The translations under genes were made by a program, and so were the position numbers. 64,000 nucleotides of DNA from Ptiloglossa arizonensis (Eukaryota > Arthropoda > Insecta > Hymenoptera > Colletidae): positions 248,001 through 312,000 of the forward strand of contig NW_027478965.1 of assembly GCF_051014685.1 (NCBI RefSeq), written 5' to 3'. Below, in pieces: positions 37,689 through 49,063 of this stretch. The notes under the pieces were generated by a model. The model made no database searches. It was not told the origin of the DNA and saw only the letters and a list, made by a program, of their open reading frames with translations. Numbering within the stretch: the first letter of the stretch is position 1; every line of letters begins with the position of its first letter.

Positions 37689-39962
37689 TTGAGTTTCTCA
37701 AGCGTTTCTTACCTCAAAACTGCCATATCTCGCGAACGGATTGACCAATCCGCAAAATTTCTGTTGCATTTGAAAGTGGAACCTCGCCTGATTACAACGG
37801 TATGCGTACTATTCCCCTACGCCGTTCTAGTTATTCGTTTCGAGCATCAGAACTGCGAAAATTTTGAGTTTCTCAAGCGTTTCTTACCTCAAAACTGCCA
37901 TATCTCGCGAACGGATTGACAAATCCGCAAAATTTCTGTTGCATCTGAAAGTAGAAACTCGCCCGATTGCAACGGTATGAGTAGTTTTCCCCTAGGCCGT
38001 TCTAGTTATTAGTTTCGAGCATCAGAACTGCGAATATTTTGAGTTTCTCAAGCGTTTCTTACCTCCAAACTGCCATATCTCGTGAACGGATTGACCAATC
38101 CGCAAAATTTCTGTTGCATCTGAAAGTGGAAACTCGCCCGATTACAGCGGTACGCCTACTTTTCCCCAGGCCGTTCTAGTTATTCGTTTCGAGCATCAGA
38201 ACTGCGAAAATTTTGAGTTTCTCAAGCGTTTCATACATCCAAACTGCCATATCTCGCGAACGGATTGACCAATCCGCAAAATTTCTGTTGCATCTGAAAG
38301 TAGAAACTTGCCCGATTAGAACGGTGTGAGTAGTTTTCCCCTAGGCCGTCCTAGTTATTCGTTTCGAGCATCAGAACTGCGAAAATTTTGAGTTTCTCAA
38401 GCGTTTCTTACCTCAAAATTGCCATATCTCGCGAACGGATTGACAAATCCGCAAAATTTCTGTTGCATCTGAAAGTAGAAACTCGCCCGATTACAACGGT
38501 ATGATTAGTTTTCCCCTAGGCCGTTCTTGTTATTCGTTTCGATCATCAGAACTGCGAAAATTTGGAGTTTCTCAAGCGTTCCTTACCTCCAAACTGCCAC
38601 ATCTCGCGAACGGATTGACCAATCCGCAAAATTTCTGTTGCATCTGAAAGTAGATACTCGCCCGATTACAACGGTTTGTGTAGTCTTCCCCTATGCCGTT
38701 CTAGTTAATCGGTTCGAGCATCAGATCTGCGAAAATTTTGAGTTTTTCAAGCGTTTCTTACCTCAAAACTGCCATATCTCGCGAACGGATTGACCAATCC
38801 GCAAAATTTCTATTGCATCTGAAAGTAGAAACTCGCCCGATTAGAACGATGTGAGCAGTTTTCCCCTAGGCCGTTCTAGTTATTCGTTTCGAGCATCAGA
38901 ACTGCGAAAATTTTGAGTTTCTCAAGCGTTTCTTACCTCAAAACTGCCATATCTCGCGAACGGATTGACAAATCCGCAAAATTTCTGTTGCATCTGAAAG
39001 TAGAAACTCGCCCGATTGCAACGGTATGAGTAGTTTTCCCCTAGGCCGTTCTAGTTATTAGTTTCGAGCATCAGAACTGCGAAAATTTTGATTTTTTCAA
39101 AAGTTTCTTACCTCAAAACTGCCATATCTCGCGAACGGATTGACAAATCCGCAAAATTTCTGTTGCATCTGAAAGTAGAAACTCGCCCGATTGCAACGGT
39201 ATGAGTAGTTTTCCCCTAGGCCGTTCTAGTTATTAGTTTCGAGCATCAGAACTGCGAAAATTTTGATTTTTTCAAAAGTTTCTTACCTCAAAACTGCCAT
39301 ATCTCGTGAATGGATTGACCAATCCGCAAAATTTCTGTTGCATCTGAAAGTAGAAACTCGCCCGATTACAACGGTTTGAGTAGTTTTCCCCTAGACCGTT
39401 CTAGTTATTCGTTTCGAGCATCAGAACTGCGAAAATTTTGAGTTTCTCAAGCGTTTCTTACCTCAAAATTGCCATATCTCGCGAACGGATTGACAAATCC
39501 GCAAAATTTCTGTTGCATCTGAAAGTAGAAACTCGCCCGATTACAACGGTATGAGTAGTTTTCCCCTAGGCCGTTCTTGTTATTCGTTTCGAGCATCAGA
39601 ACTGCGAAAATTTGGAGTTTCTCAAGCGTTCCTTACCTCCAAACTGCCACATCTCGCGAACGGATTGACCAATCCGCAAAATTTCTGTTGCATCTGAAAG
39701 TAGATACTCGCCCGATTACAACGGTTTGTGTAGTCTTCCCCTAGGCCGTTCTAGTTAATCGGTTCGAGCATCAGATCTGCGAAAATTTTGAGTTTTTCAA
39801 GCGTTTCTTACCTCAAAACTGCCATATCTCGCGAACGGATTGACCAATCCGCAAAATTTCTATTGCATCTGAAAGTAGATACTCGCCCGATTAGAACGAT
39901 GTGAGTAGTTTTCCCCTAGGGCGTTCTAGTTATTAGTTTCGAGCATCAGAACTGCGAATATT
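37689..39962 (+). repeat. 13-monomer HOR unit (2,274 bp), with M8 doubled
   Basis: Type order: M1 (CTACGCCG), M2 (GATTGCAACGG, GAATATTTTG), M3 (CGTGAACGG, ACAGCGG, TTTTCCCCAGG), M4 (CATACATCC, AAACTTGCCC, CCGTCCTAG), M5 (CAAAATTGCC, TATGATTAG), M6 (CCACATC, GGTTTGTGTAGTC, AGATCTGCG), M7 (CTATTGCATC, AACGATGTG), M8 (GATTGCAACGG, GATTTTTTCAAAAG) twice in tandem, M9 (CGTGAATGG, CTAGACCG), M10 (CAAAATTGCC, TTCTTGTTATTCG), M11 (like M6), M12 (AACGATGTG, CTAGGGCG, GAATATTTTG). The M8 doubling is a one-monomer tandem duplication. Confidence 0.85.
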
Positions 39963-42061
39963 TTGAGTTTCTCAAGCGTTTCTTACCTCAAAACTGCCAT
40001 ATCTCGCGAACGGATTGACCAATCCGCAAAATTTCTGTTGCATTTGAAAGTGGAACCTCGCCTGATTACAACGGTATGCGTACTATTCCCCTACGCCGTT
40101 CTAGTTATTCGTTTCGAGCATCAGAACTGCGAAAATTTTGAGTTTCTCAAGCGTTTCTTACCTCAAAACTGCCATATCTCGCGAACGGATTGACCAATCC
40201 GCAAAATTTCTGTTGCATTTGAAAGTGGAACCTCGCCTGATTACAACGGTATGCGTACTATTCCCCTACGCCGTTCTAGTTATTCGTTTCGAGCATCAGA
40301 ACTGCGAAAATTTTGAGTTTCTCAAGCGTTTCTTACCTCCAAACTGCCATATCTCGTGAACGGATTGACCAATCCGCAAAATTTCTGTTGCATCTGAAAG
40401 TGGAAACTCGCTCGATTACAGCGGTATGCCTACTTTTCCCCAGGCCGTTCTAGTTATTCGTTTCGAGCATCAGAACTGCGAAAATTTTGAGTTTCTCAAG
40501 CGTTTCATACATCCAAACTGCCATATCTCGCGAACGGATTGACCAATCCGCAAAATTTCTGTTGCATCTGAAAGTAGAAACTTGCCCGATTAGAACGGTG
40601 TGAGTAGTTTTCCCCTAGGCCGTCCTAGTTATTCGTTTCGAGCATCAGAACTGCGAAAATTTTGAGTTTCTCAAGCGTTTCTTACCTCAAAATTGCCATA
40701 TCTCGCGAACGGATTGACAAATCCGCAAAATTTCTGTTGCATCTGAAAGTAGAAACTCGCCCGATTACAACGGTATGATTAGTTTTCCCCTAGGCCGTTC
40801 TTGTTATTCGTTTCGAGCATCAGAACTGCGAAAATTTGGAGTTTCTCAAGCGTTCCTTACCTCCAAACTGCCACATCTCGCGAACGGATTGACCAATCCG
40901 CAAAATTTCTGTTGCATCTGAAAGTAGATACTCGCCCGATTACAACGGTTTGTGTAGTCTTCCCCTATGCCGTTCTAGTTAATCGGTTCGAGCATCAGAT
41001 CTGCGAAAATTTTGAGTTTTTCAAGCCTTTCTTACCTCAAAACTGCCATATCTCGCGAACGGATTGACCAATCCGCAAAATTTCTATTGCATCTGAAAGT
41101 AGAAACTCGCCCGATTAGAACGATGTGAGCAGTTTTCCCCTAGGCCGTTCTAGTTATTCGTTTCGAGCATCAGAACTGCGAAAATTTTGAGTTTCTCAAG
41201 CGTTTCTTACCTCAAAACTGCCATATCTCGCGAACGGATTGACAAATCCGCAAAATTTCTGTTGCATCTGAAAGTAGAAACTCGGCCGATTGCAACGGTA
41301 TGAGTAGTTTTCCCCTAGGCCGTTCTAGTTATTAGTTTCGAGCATCAGAACTGCGAAAATTTTGATTTTTTCAAAAGTTTCTTACCTCAAAACTGCCATA
41401 TCTCGTGAATGGATTGACCAATCCGCAAAATTTCTGTTGCATCTGAAAGTAGAAACTCGCCCGATTACAACGGTTTGAGTAGTTTTCCCCTAGACCGTTC
41501 TAGTTATTCGTTTCGAGCATCAGAACTGCGAAAATTTTGAGTTTCTCAAGCGTTTCTTACCTCAAAATTGCCATATCTCGCGAACGGATTGACAAATCCG
41601 CAAAATTTCTGTTGCATCTGAAAGTAGAAACTCGCCCGATTACAACGGTATGAGTAGTTTTCCCCTAGGCCGTTCTTGTTATTCGTTTCGAGCATCAGAA
41701 CTGCGAAAATTTGGAGTTTCTCAAGCGTTCCTTACCTCCAAACTGCCACATCTCGCGAACGGATTGACCAATCCGCAAAATTTCTGTTGCATCTGAAAGT
41801 AGATACTCGCCCGATTACAACGGTTTGTGTAGTCTTCCCCTAGGCCGTTCTAGTTAATCGGTTCGAGCATCAGATCTGCGAAAATTTTGAGTTTTTCAAG
41901 CGTTTCTTACCTCAAAACTGCCATATCTCGCGAACGGATTGACCAATCCGCAAAATTTCTATTGCATCTGAAAGTAGATACTCGCCCGATTAGAACGATG
42001 TGAGTAGTTTTCCCCTAGGGCGTTCTAGTTATTAGTTTCGAGCATCAGAACTGCGAATATT
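39963..42061 (+). repeat. 12-monomer HOR unit (2,099 bp), with M1 doubled and M2 missing
   Basis: M1 occurs at 39,963 and again at 40,138, followed directly by M3, so M1 replaces M2. The rest follows M3-M12 with a single M8. Private bases include ACTCGCTCG near 40,409, AAGCCTTTC near 41,025 and CTCGGCCG near 41,282. The C-tract deletion in M3 gives 12 x 175 minus 1. Confidence 0.85.
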
Positions 42062-44335
42062 TTGAGTTTCTCAAGCGTTTCTTACCTCAAAACTGCCATA
42101 TCTCGCGAACGGATTGACCAATCCGCAAAATTTCTGTTGCATTTGAAAGTGGAACCTCGCCTGATTACAACGGTATGCGTACTATTCCCCTACGCCGTTC
42201 TAGTTATTCGTTTCGAGCATCAGAACTGCGAAAATTTTGAGTTTCTCAAGCGTTTCTTACCTCAAAACTGCCATATCTCGCGAACGGATTGACAAATCCG
42301 CAAAATTTCTGTTGCATCTGAAAGTAGAAACTCGCCCGATTGCAACGGTATGAGTAGTTTTCCCCTAGGCCGTTCTAGTTATTAGTTTCGAGCATCAGAA
42401 CTGCGAATATTTTGAGTTTCTCAAGCGTTTCTTACCTCAAAACTGCCATATCTCGCGAACGGATTGACCAATCCGCAAAATTTCTGTTGCATTTGAAAGT
42501 GGAACCTCGCCTGATTACAACGGTATGCGTACTATTCCCCTACGCCGTTCTAGTTATTCGTTTCGAGCATCAGAACTGCGAAAATTTTGAGTTTCTCAAG
42601 CGTTTCTTACCTCCAAACTGCCATATCTCGTGAACGGATTGACCAATCCGCAAAATTTCTGTTGCATCTGAAAGTGGAAACTCGCCCGATTACAGCGGTA
42701 TGCCTACTTTTCCCCAGGCCGTTCTAGTTATTCGTTTCGAGCATCAGAACTGCGAAAATTTTGAGTTTCTCAAGCGTTTCATACATCCAAACTGCCATAT
42801 CTCGCGAACGGATTGACCAATCCGCAAAATTTCTGTTGCATCTGAAAGTAGAAACTTGCCCGATTAGAACGGTGTGAGTAGTTTTCCCCTAGGCCGTCCT
42901 AGTTATTCGTTTCGAGCATCAGAACTGCGAAAATTTTGAGTTTCTCAAGCGTTTCTTACCTCAAAATTGCCATATCTCGCGAACGGATTGACAAATCCGC
43001 AAAATTTCTGTTGCATCTGAAAGTAGAAACTCGCCCGATTACAACGGTATGATTAGTTTTCCCCTAGGCCGTTCTTGTTATTCGTTTCGAGCATCAGAAC
43101 TGCGAAAATTTGGAGTTTCTCAAGCGTTCCTTACCTCCAAACTGCCACATCTCGCGAACGGATTGACCAATCCGCAAAATTTCTGTTGCATCTGAAAGTA
43201 GATACTCGCCCGATTACAACGGTTTGTGTAGTCTTCCCCTAGGCCGTTCTAGTTAATCGGTTCGAGCATCAGATCTGCGAAAATTTTGAGTTTTTCAAGC
43301 GTTTCTTACCTCAAAACTGCCATATCTCGCGAACGGATTGACCAATCCGCAAAATTTCTATTGCATCTGAAAGTAGAAACTCGCCCGATTAGAACGATGT
43401 GAGTAGTTTTCCCCTAGGCCGTTCTAGTTATTCGTTTCGAGCATCAGAACTGCGAAAATTTTGAGTTTCTCAAGCGTTTCTTACCTCAAAACTGCCATAT
43501 CTCGCGAACGGATTGACAAATCCGCAAAATTTCTGTTGCATCTGAAAGTAGAAACTCGCCCGATTGCAACGGTATGAGTAGTTTTCCCCTAGGCCGTTCT
43601 AGTTATTAGTTTCGAGCATCAGAACTGCGAAAATTTTGATTTTTTCAAAAGTTTCTTACCTCAAAACTGCCATATCTCGTGAATGGATTGACCAATCCGC
43701 AAAATTTCTGTTGCATCTGAAAGTAGAAACTCGCCCGATTACAACGGTTTGAGTAGTTTTCCCCTAGACCGTTCTAGTTATTCGTTTCGAGCATCAGAAC
43801 TGCGAAAATTTTGAGTTTCTCAAGCGTTTCTTACCTCAAAATTGCCATATCTCGCGAACGGATTGACAAATCCGCAAAATTTCTGTTGCATCTGAAAGTA
43901 GAAACTCGCCCGATTACAACGGTATGAGTAGTTTTCCCCTAGGCCGTTCTTGTTATTCGTTTCGAGCATCAGAACTGCGAAAATTTGGAGTTTCTCAAGC
44001 GTTCCTTACCTCCAAACTGCCACATCTCGCGAACGGATTGACCAATCCGCAAAATTTCTGTTGCATCTGAAAGTAGATACTCGCCCGATTACAACGGTTT
44101 GTGTAGTCTTCCCCTAGGCCGTTCTAGTTAATCGGTTCGAGCATCAGATCTGCGAAAATTTTGAGTTTTTCAAGCGTTTCTTACCTCAAAACTGCCATAT
44201 CTCGCGAACGGATTGACCAATCCGCAAAATTTCTATTGCATCTGAAAGTAGATACTCGCCCGATTAGAACGATGTGAGTAGTTTTCCCCTAGGGCGTTCT
44301 AGTTATTAGTTTCGAGCATCAGAACTGCGAATATT
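42062..44335 (+). repeat. 13-monomer HOR unit (2,274 bp)
   Basis: Order: M1, M2, M1 again (42,412), then M3 to M12. This unit and what follows reappear at 49,064, exactly 7,002 bp downstream, with the same M1-M2-M1 opening. Differences seen between the two units are single bases: CGTGAACGG versus CGTGAACAG near 49,636, and CAAAATTGCC versus CAAAGTTGCC near 50,841. Confidence 0.87.
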
Positions 44336-46261
44336 TTGAGTTTCTCAAGCGTTTCTTACCTCAAAACTGCCATATCTCGCGAACGGATTGACCAATCCGC
44401 AAAATTTCTGTTGCATTTGAAAGTGGAACCTCGCCTGATTACAACGGTATGCGTACTATTCCCCTACGCCGTTCTAGTTATTCGTTTCGAGCATCAGAAC
44501 TGCGAAAATTTTGAGTTTCTCAAGCGTTTCTTACCTCAAAACTGCCATATCTCGCGAACGGATTAACAAATCCGCAAAATTTCTGTTGCATCTGAAAGTA
44601 GAAACTCGCCCGATTGCAACGGTATGAGTAGTTTTCCCCTAGGCCGTTCTAGTTATTAGTTTCGAGCATCAGAACTGCGAAAATTTTGATTTTTTCAAAA
44701 GTTTCTTACCTCAAAACTGCCATATCTCGTGAATGGATTGACCAATCCGCAAAATTTCTGTTGCATCTGAAAGTAGAAACTCGCCCGATTACAACGGTTT
44801 GAGTAGTTTTCCCCTAGACCGTTCTAGTTATTCGTTTCGAGCATCAGAACTGCGAAAATTTGGAGTTACTCAAGCGTTTCTTACCTCAAAACTGCCATAT
44901 CTCGCGAACGGATTGACCAATCCGCAAAATTTCTGTCGCAGCTGAAAGTAGAAACTCGCCCGATTACAACGGTATCAGTAGTTTTCCCCTAGGCCGTTCT
45001 TGTTATTCGTTTCGAGCATCAGAACTGCGAAAATTTTGATTTCTTCAAACGTTTCTTACATCAAAACTGCCATATCTCGCGAACGGATTGACCAATCCGC
45101 AAAATTTCTGTTGCATCTGAAAGTAGAAACTCGCCCGATTACAACGGTATGAGTAGTTTTCCCCTAGACCGTTCTAGTTATTCGTTTCGAGCATCAGAAC
45201 TGCGAAAATTTGGAGTTTCTCAAGCGTTCCTTACGTCCAAACTGCCATATCTCGCGAACGGATTGACCAATTTGCAAAATTTCTGTTGCATCTGAAAGTA
45301 GAAACTCGCCCGATTACAACGGTATGAGTAGTTTTCCCCTAGGCCGTTCTTGTTATTAGTTTCGAGCATCAGAACTGCGAAAATTTGGAGTTTCTCAAGC
45401 ATTCCTTACCTCCAAACTGCCATAGCTCGCGAACGGATTGACCAATCCGCAAAATTTCTGTTGCATCTGAAAGTAGAAACTCGCCCGATTACAAAGGTAT
45501 GAGTAGGTTTTCCCTAGGCCGTTCTAGTTATTCGTTTCGAGCATCAGAACTGCGAAAATTTTTGAGTTTCTCAAGCGTTTCTTACATCAAAACTGCCATA
45601 TCTCGCGAACGGATTGACCAATCCGCAAAATTTCTGTTGCATCTGAAAGTAGAAACTCGCCCGATTACAACGGTATGAGTAGTTTTCCCCTAGACCGTTC
45701 TAGTTATTCGTTTCGAGCATCAGAACTGCGAAAATTTGGAGCTTCTCAAGCGTTCCTTATCTCCAAACTGCCATATCTCGCGACCGGATTGACCAATCCG
45801 CAAAATTTCTGTTGCATCTGAAAGTAGAAACTCGCCCTATTACAACGGTATTGGTAGTATTCCCCTAGGCTGTTCTAGTTATTCGATTCGAGCATCAGAA
45901 CTGCGAAAATTTTGAGTTTCTCAAGCGTTTCTTACCTCCAAACTGTCATATCTCGCGAACGGATTGACCAATCCGCAAAATTTCTGTTGCATCTGAAAGT
46001 AGATACTCGCCCGATTACAACGGTTTGTGTAGTCTTCCCCTAGGCCGTTCTAGTTAATCGGTTCGAGCATCAGATCTGCGAAAATTTTGAGTTTTTCAAG
46101 CGTTTCTTACCTCAAAACTGCCATATCTCGCGAACGGATTGACCAATCCGCAAAATTTCTATTGCATCTGAAAGTAGATACTCGCCCGATTAGAACGATG
46201 TGAGTAGTTTTCCCCTAGGGCGTTCTAGTTATTAGTTTCGAGCATCAGAACTGCGAATATT
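44336..46261 (+). repeat. 11-monomer chimeric unit with block B (1,926 bp), copy 1
   Basis: It opens with M1, M2 (here GATTAACAAATCC) and M8-M9, then switches near 44,860 to block B, a different monomer set: GGAGTTACTC; CTGTCGCAGCTG with TATCAGTAG; GATTTCTTCAAACG; ACGTCC with CAATTTGC; GCATTCCTTACC with CCATAGCTCG; TAGGTTTTCCC with an extra T (GAAAATTTTTGAG near 45,556); GGAGCTTCTC with CGACCGG; and GGTATTGGTAG with TTCGATTCG. It returns to an M11/M12-like end. Block B resembles third-domain types (ACGTCC, CAATTTGC), so it may have moved from that domain by exchange. Confidence 0.87.
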
Positions 46262-48188
46262 TTGAGTTTCTCAAGCGTTTCTTACCTCAAAACTGCCATA
46301 TCTCGCGAACGGATTGACCAATCCGCAAAATTTCTGTTGCATTTGAAAGTGGAACCTCGCCTGATTACAACGGTATGCGTACTATTCCCCTACGCCGTTC
46401 TAGTTATTCGTTTCGAGCATCAGAACTGCGAAAATTTTGAGTTTCTCAAGCGTTTCTTACCTCAAAACTGCCATATCTCGCGAACGGATTAACAAATCCG
46501 CAAAATTTCTGTTGCATCTGAAAGTAGAAACTCGCCCGATTGCAACGGTATGAGTAGTTTTCCCCCTAGGCCGTTCTAGTTATTAGTTTCGAGCATCAGA
46601 ACTGCGAAAATTTTGATTTTTTCAAAAGTTTCTTACCTCAAAACTGCCATATCTCGTGAATGGATTGACCAATCCGCAAAATTTCTGTTGCATCTGAAAG
46701 TAGAAACTCGCCCGATTACAACGGTTTGAGTAGTTTTCCCCTAGACCGTTCTAGTTATTCGTTTCGAGCATCAGAACTGCGAAAATTTGGAGTTACTCAA
46801 GCGTTTCTTACCTCAAAACTGCCATATCTCGCGAACGGATTGACCAATCCGCAAAATTTCTGTCGCAGCTGAAAGTAGAAACTCGCCCGATTACAACGGT
46901 ATCAGTAGTTTTCCCCTAGGCCGTTCTTGTTATTCGTTTCGAGCATCAGAACTGCGAAAATTTTGATTTCTTCAAACGTTTCTTACATCAAAACTGCCAT
47001 ATCTCGCGAACGGATTGACCAATCCGCAAAATTTCTGTTGCATCTGAAAGTAGAAACTCGCCCGATTACAACGGTATGAGTAGTTTTCCCCTAGACCGTT
47101 CTAGTTATTCGTTTCGAGCATCAGAACTGCGAAAATTTGGAGTTTCTCAAGCGTTCCTTACGTCCAAACTGCCATATCTCGCGAACGGATTGACCAATTT
47201 GCAAAATTTCTGTTGCATCTGAAAGTAGAAACTCGCCCGATTACAACGGTATGAGTAGTTTTCCCCTAGGCCGTTCTTGTTATTAGTTTCGAGCATCAGA
47301 ACTGCGAAAATTTGGAGTTTCTCAAGCATTCCTTACCTCCAAACTGCCATAGCTCGCGAACGGATTGACCAATCCGCAAAATTTCTGTTGCATCTGAAAG
47401 TAGAAACTCGCCCGATTACAAAGGTATGAGTAGGTTTTCCCTAGGCCGTTCTAGTTATTCGTTTCGAGCATCAGAACTGCGAAAATTTTTGAGTTTCTCA
47501 AGCGTTTCTTACATCAAAACTGCCATATCTCGCGAACGGATTGACCAATCCGCAAAATTTCTGTTGCATCTGAAAGTAGAAACTCGCCCGATTACAACGG
47601 TATGAGTAGTTTTCCCCTAGACCGTTCTAGTTATTCGTTTCGAGCATCAGAACTGCGAAAATTTGGAGCTTCTCAAGCGTTCCTTATCTCCAAACTGCCA
47701 TATCTCGCGACCGGATTGACCAATCCGCAAAATTTCTGTTGCATCTGAAAGTAGAAACTCGCCCTATTACAACGGTATTGGTAGTATTCCCCTAGGCTGT
47801 TCTAGTTATTCGATTCGAGCATCAGAACTGCGAAAATTTTGAGTTTCTCAAGCGTTTCTTACCTCCAAACTGTCATATCTCGCGAACGGATTGACCAATC
47901 CGCAAAATTTCTGTTGCATCTGAAAGTAGATACTCGCCCGATTACAACGGTTTGTGTAGTCTTCCCCTAGGCCGTTCTAGTTAATCGGTTCGAGCATCAG
48001 ATCTGCGAAAATTTTGAGTTTTTCAAGCGTTTCTTACCTCAAAACTGCCATATCTCGCGAACGGATTGACCAATCCGCAAAATTTCTATTGCATCTGAAA
48101 GTAGAAACTCGCCCGATTAGAACGATGTGAGTAGTTTTCCCCTAGGCCGTTCTAGTTATTCGTTTCGAGCATCAGAACTGCGAAAATT
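46262..48188 (+). repeat. 11-monomer chimeric unit with block B, copy 2
   Basis: A tandem copy of the preceding unit; matched points lie 1,926-1,927 bp apart. It shares GATTAACAAATCC, the whole of block B and the extra-T indel, and adds one extra C in its C-tract (TTTTCCCCCTAGG near 46,560). The match between copies spans about 44,050-46,178 against 45,976-48,105 and ends where GATACTCG (copy 1, M12) becomes AAACTCG (copy 2, M7). Confidence 0.87.
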
Positions 48189-49063
48189 TTGAGTTTCTCA
48201 AGCGTTTCTTACCTCAAAAGTGCCATATCTCGCGAACGGATTGACAAATCCGCAAAATTTCTGTTGCATCTGAAAGTAGAAACTCGCCCGATTGCAACGG
48301 TATGAGTAGTTTTCCCCTAGGCCGTTCTAGTTATTAGTTTCGAGCATCAGAACTGCGAAAATTTTGATTTTTTCAAAAGTTTCTTACCTCAAAACTGCCA
48401 TATCTCGTGAATGGATTGACCAATCCGCAAAATTTCTGTTGCATCTGAAAGTAGAAACTCGCCCGATTACAACGGTTTGAGTAGTTTTCCCCTAGACCGT
48501 TCTAGTTATTCGTTTCGAGCATCAGAACTGCGAAAATTTTGAGTTTCTCAAGCGTTTCTTACCTCAAAATTGCCATATCTCGCGAACGGATTGACAAATC
48601 CGCAAAATTTCTGTTGCATCTGAAAGTAGAAACTCGCCCGATTACAACGGTATGAGTAGTTTTCCCCTAGGCCGTTCTTGTTATTCGTTTCGAGCATCAG
48701 AACTGCGAAAATTTGGAGTTTCTCAAGCGTTCCTTACCTCCAAACTGCCACATCTCGCGAACGGATTGACCAATCCGCAAAATTTCTGTTGCATCTGAAA
48801 GTAGATACTCGCCCGATTACAACGGTTTGTGTAGTCTTCCCCTAGGCCGTTCTAGTTAATCGGTTCGAGCATCAGATCTGCGAAAATTTTGAGTTTTTCA
48901 AGCGTTTCTTACCTCAAAACTGCCATATCTCGCGAACGGATTGACCAATCCGCAAAATTTCTATTGCATCTGAAAGTAGATACTCGCCCGATTAGAACGA
49001 TGTGAGTAGTTTTCCCCTAGGGCGTTCTAGTTATTAGTTTCGAGCATCAGAACTGCGAATATT
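48189..49063 (+). repeat. Five-monomer tail (M8-M12) linking the block B unit to the next HOR unit
   Basis: M8, M9, M10, M11 and M12 follow in the standard order after the M7 monomer near 48,106. A private CAAAAGTGCC appears near 48,217 where other copies have CAAAACTGCC. This stretch matches 41,187-42,061 at the 7,002-bp offset. Confidence 0.8.
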
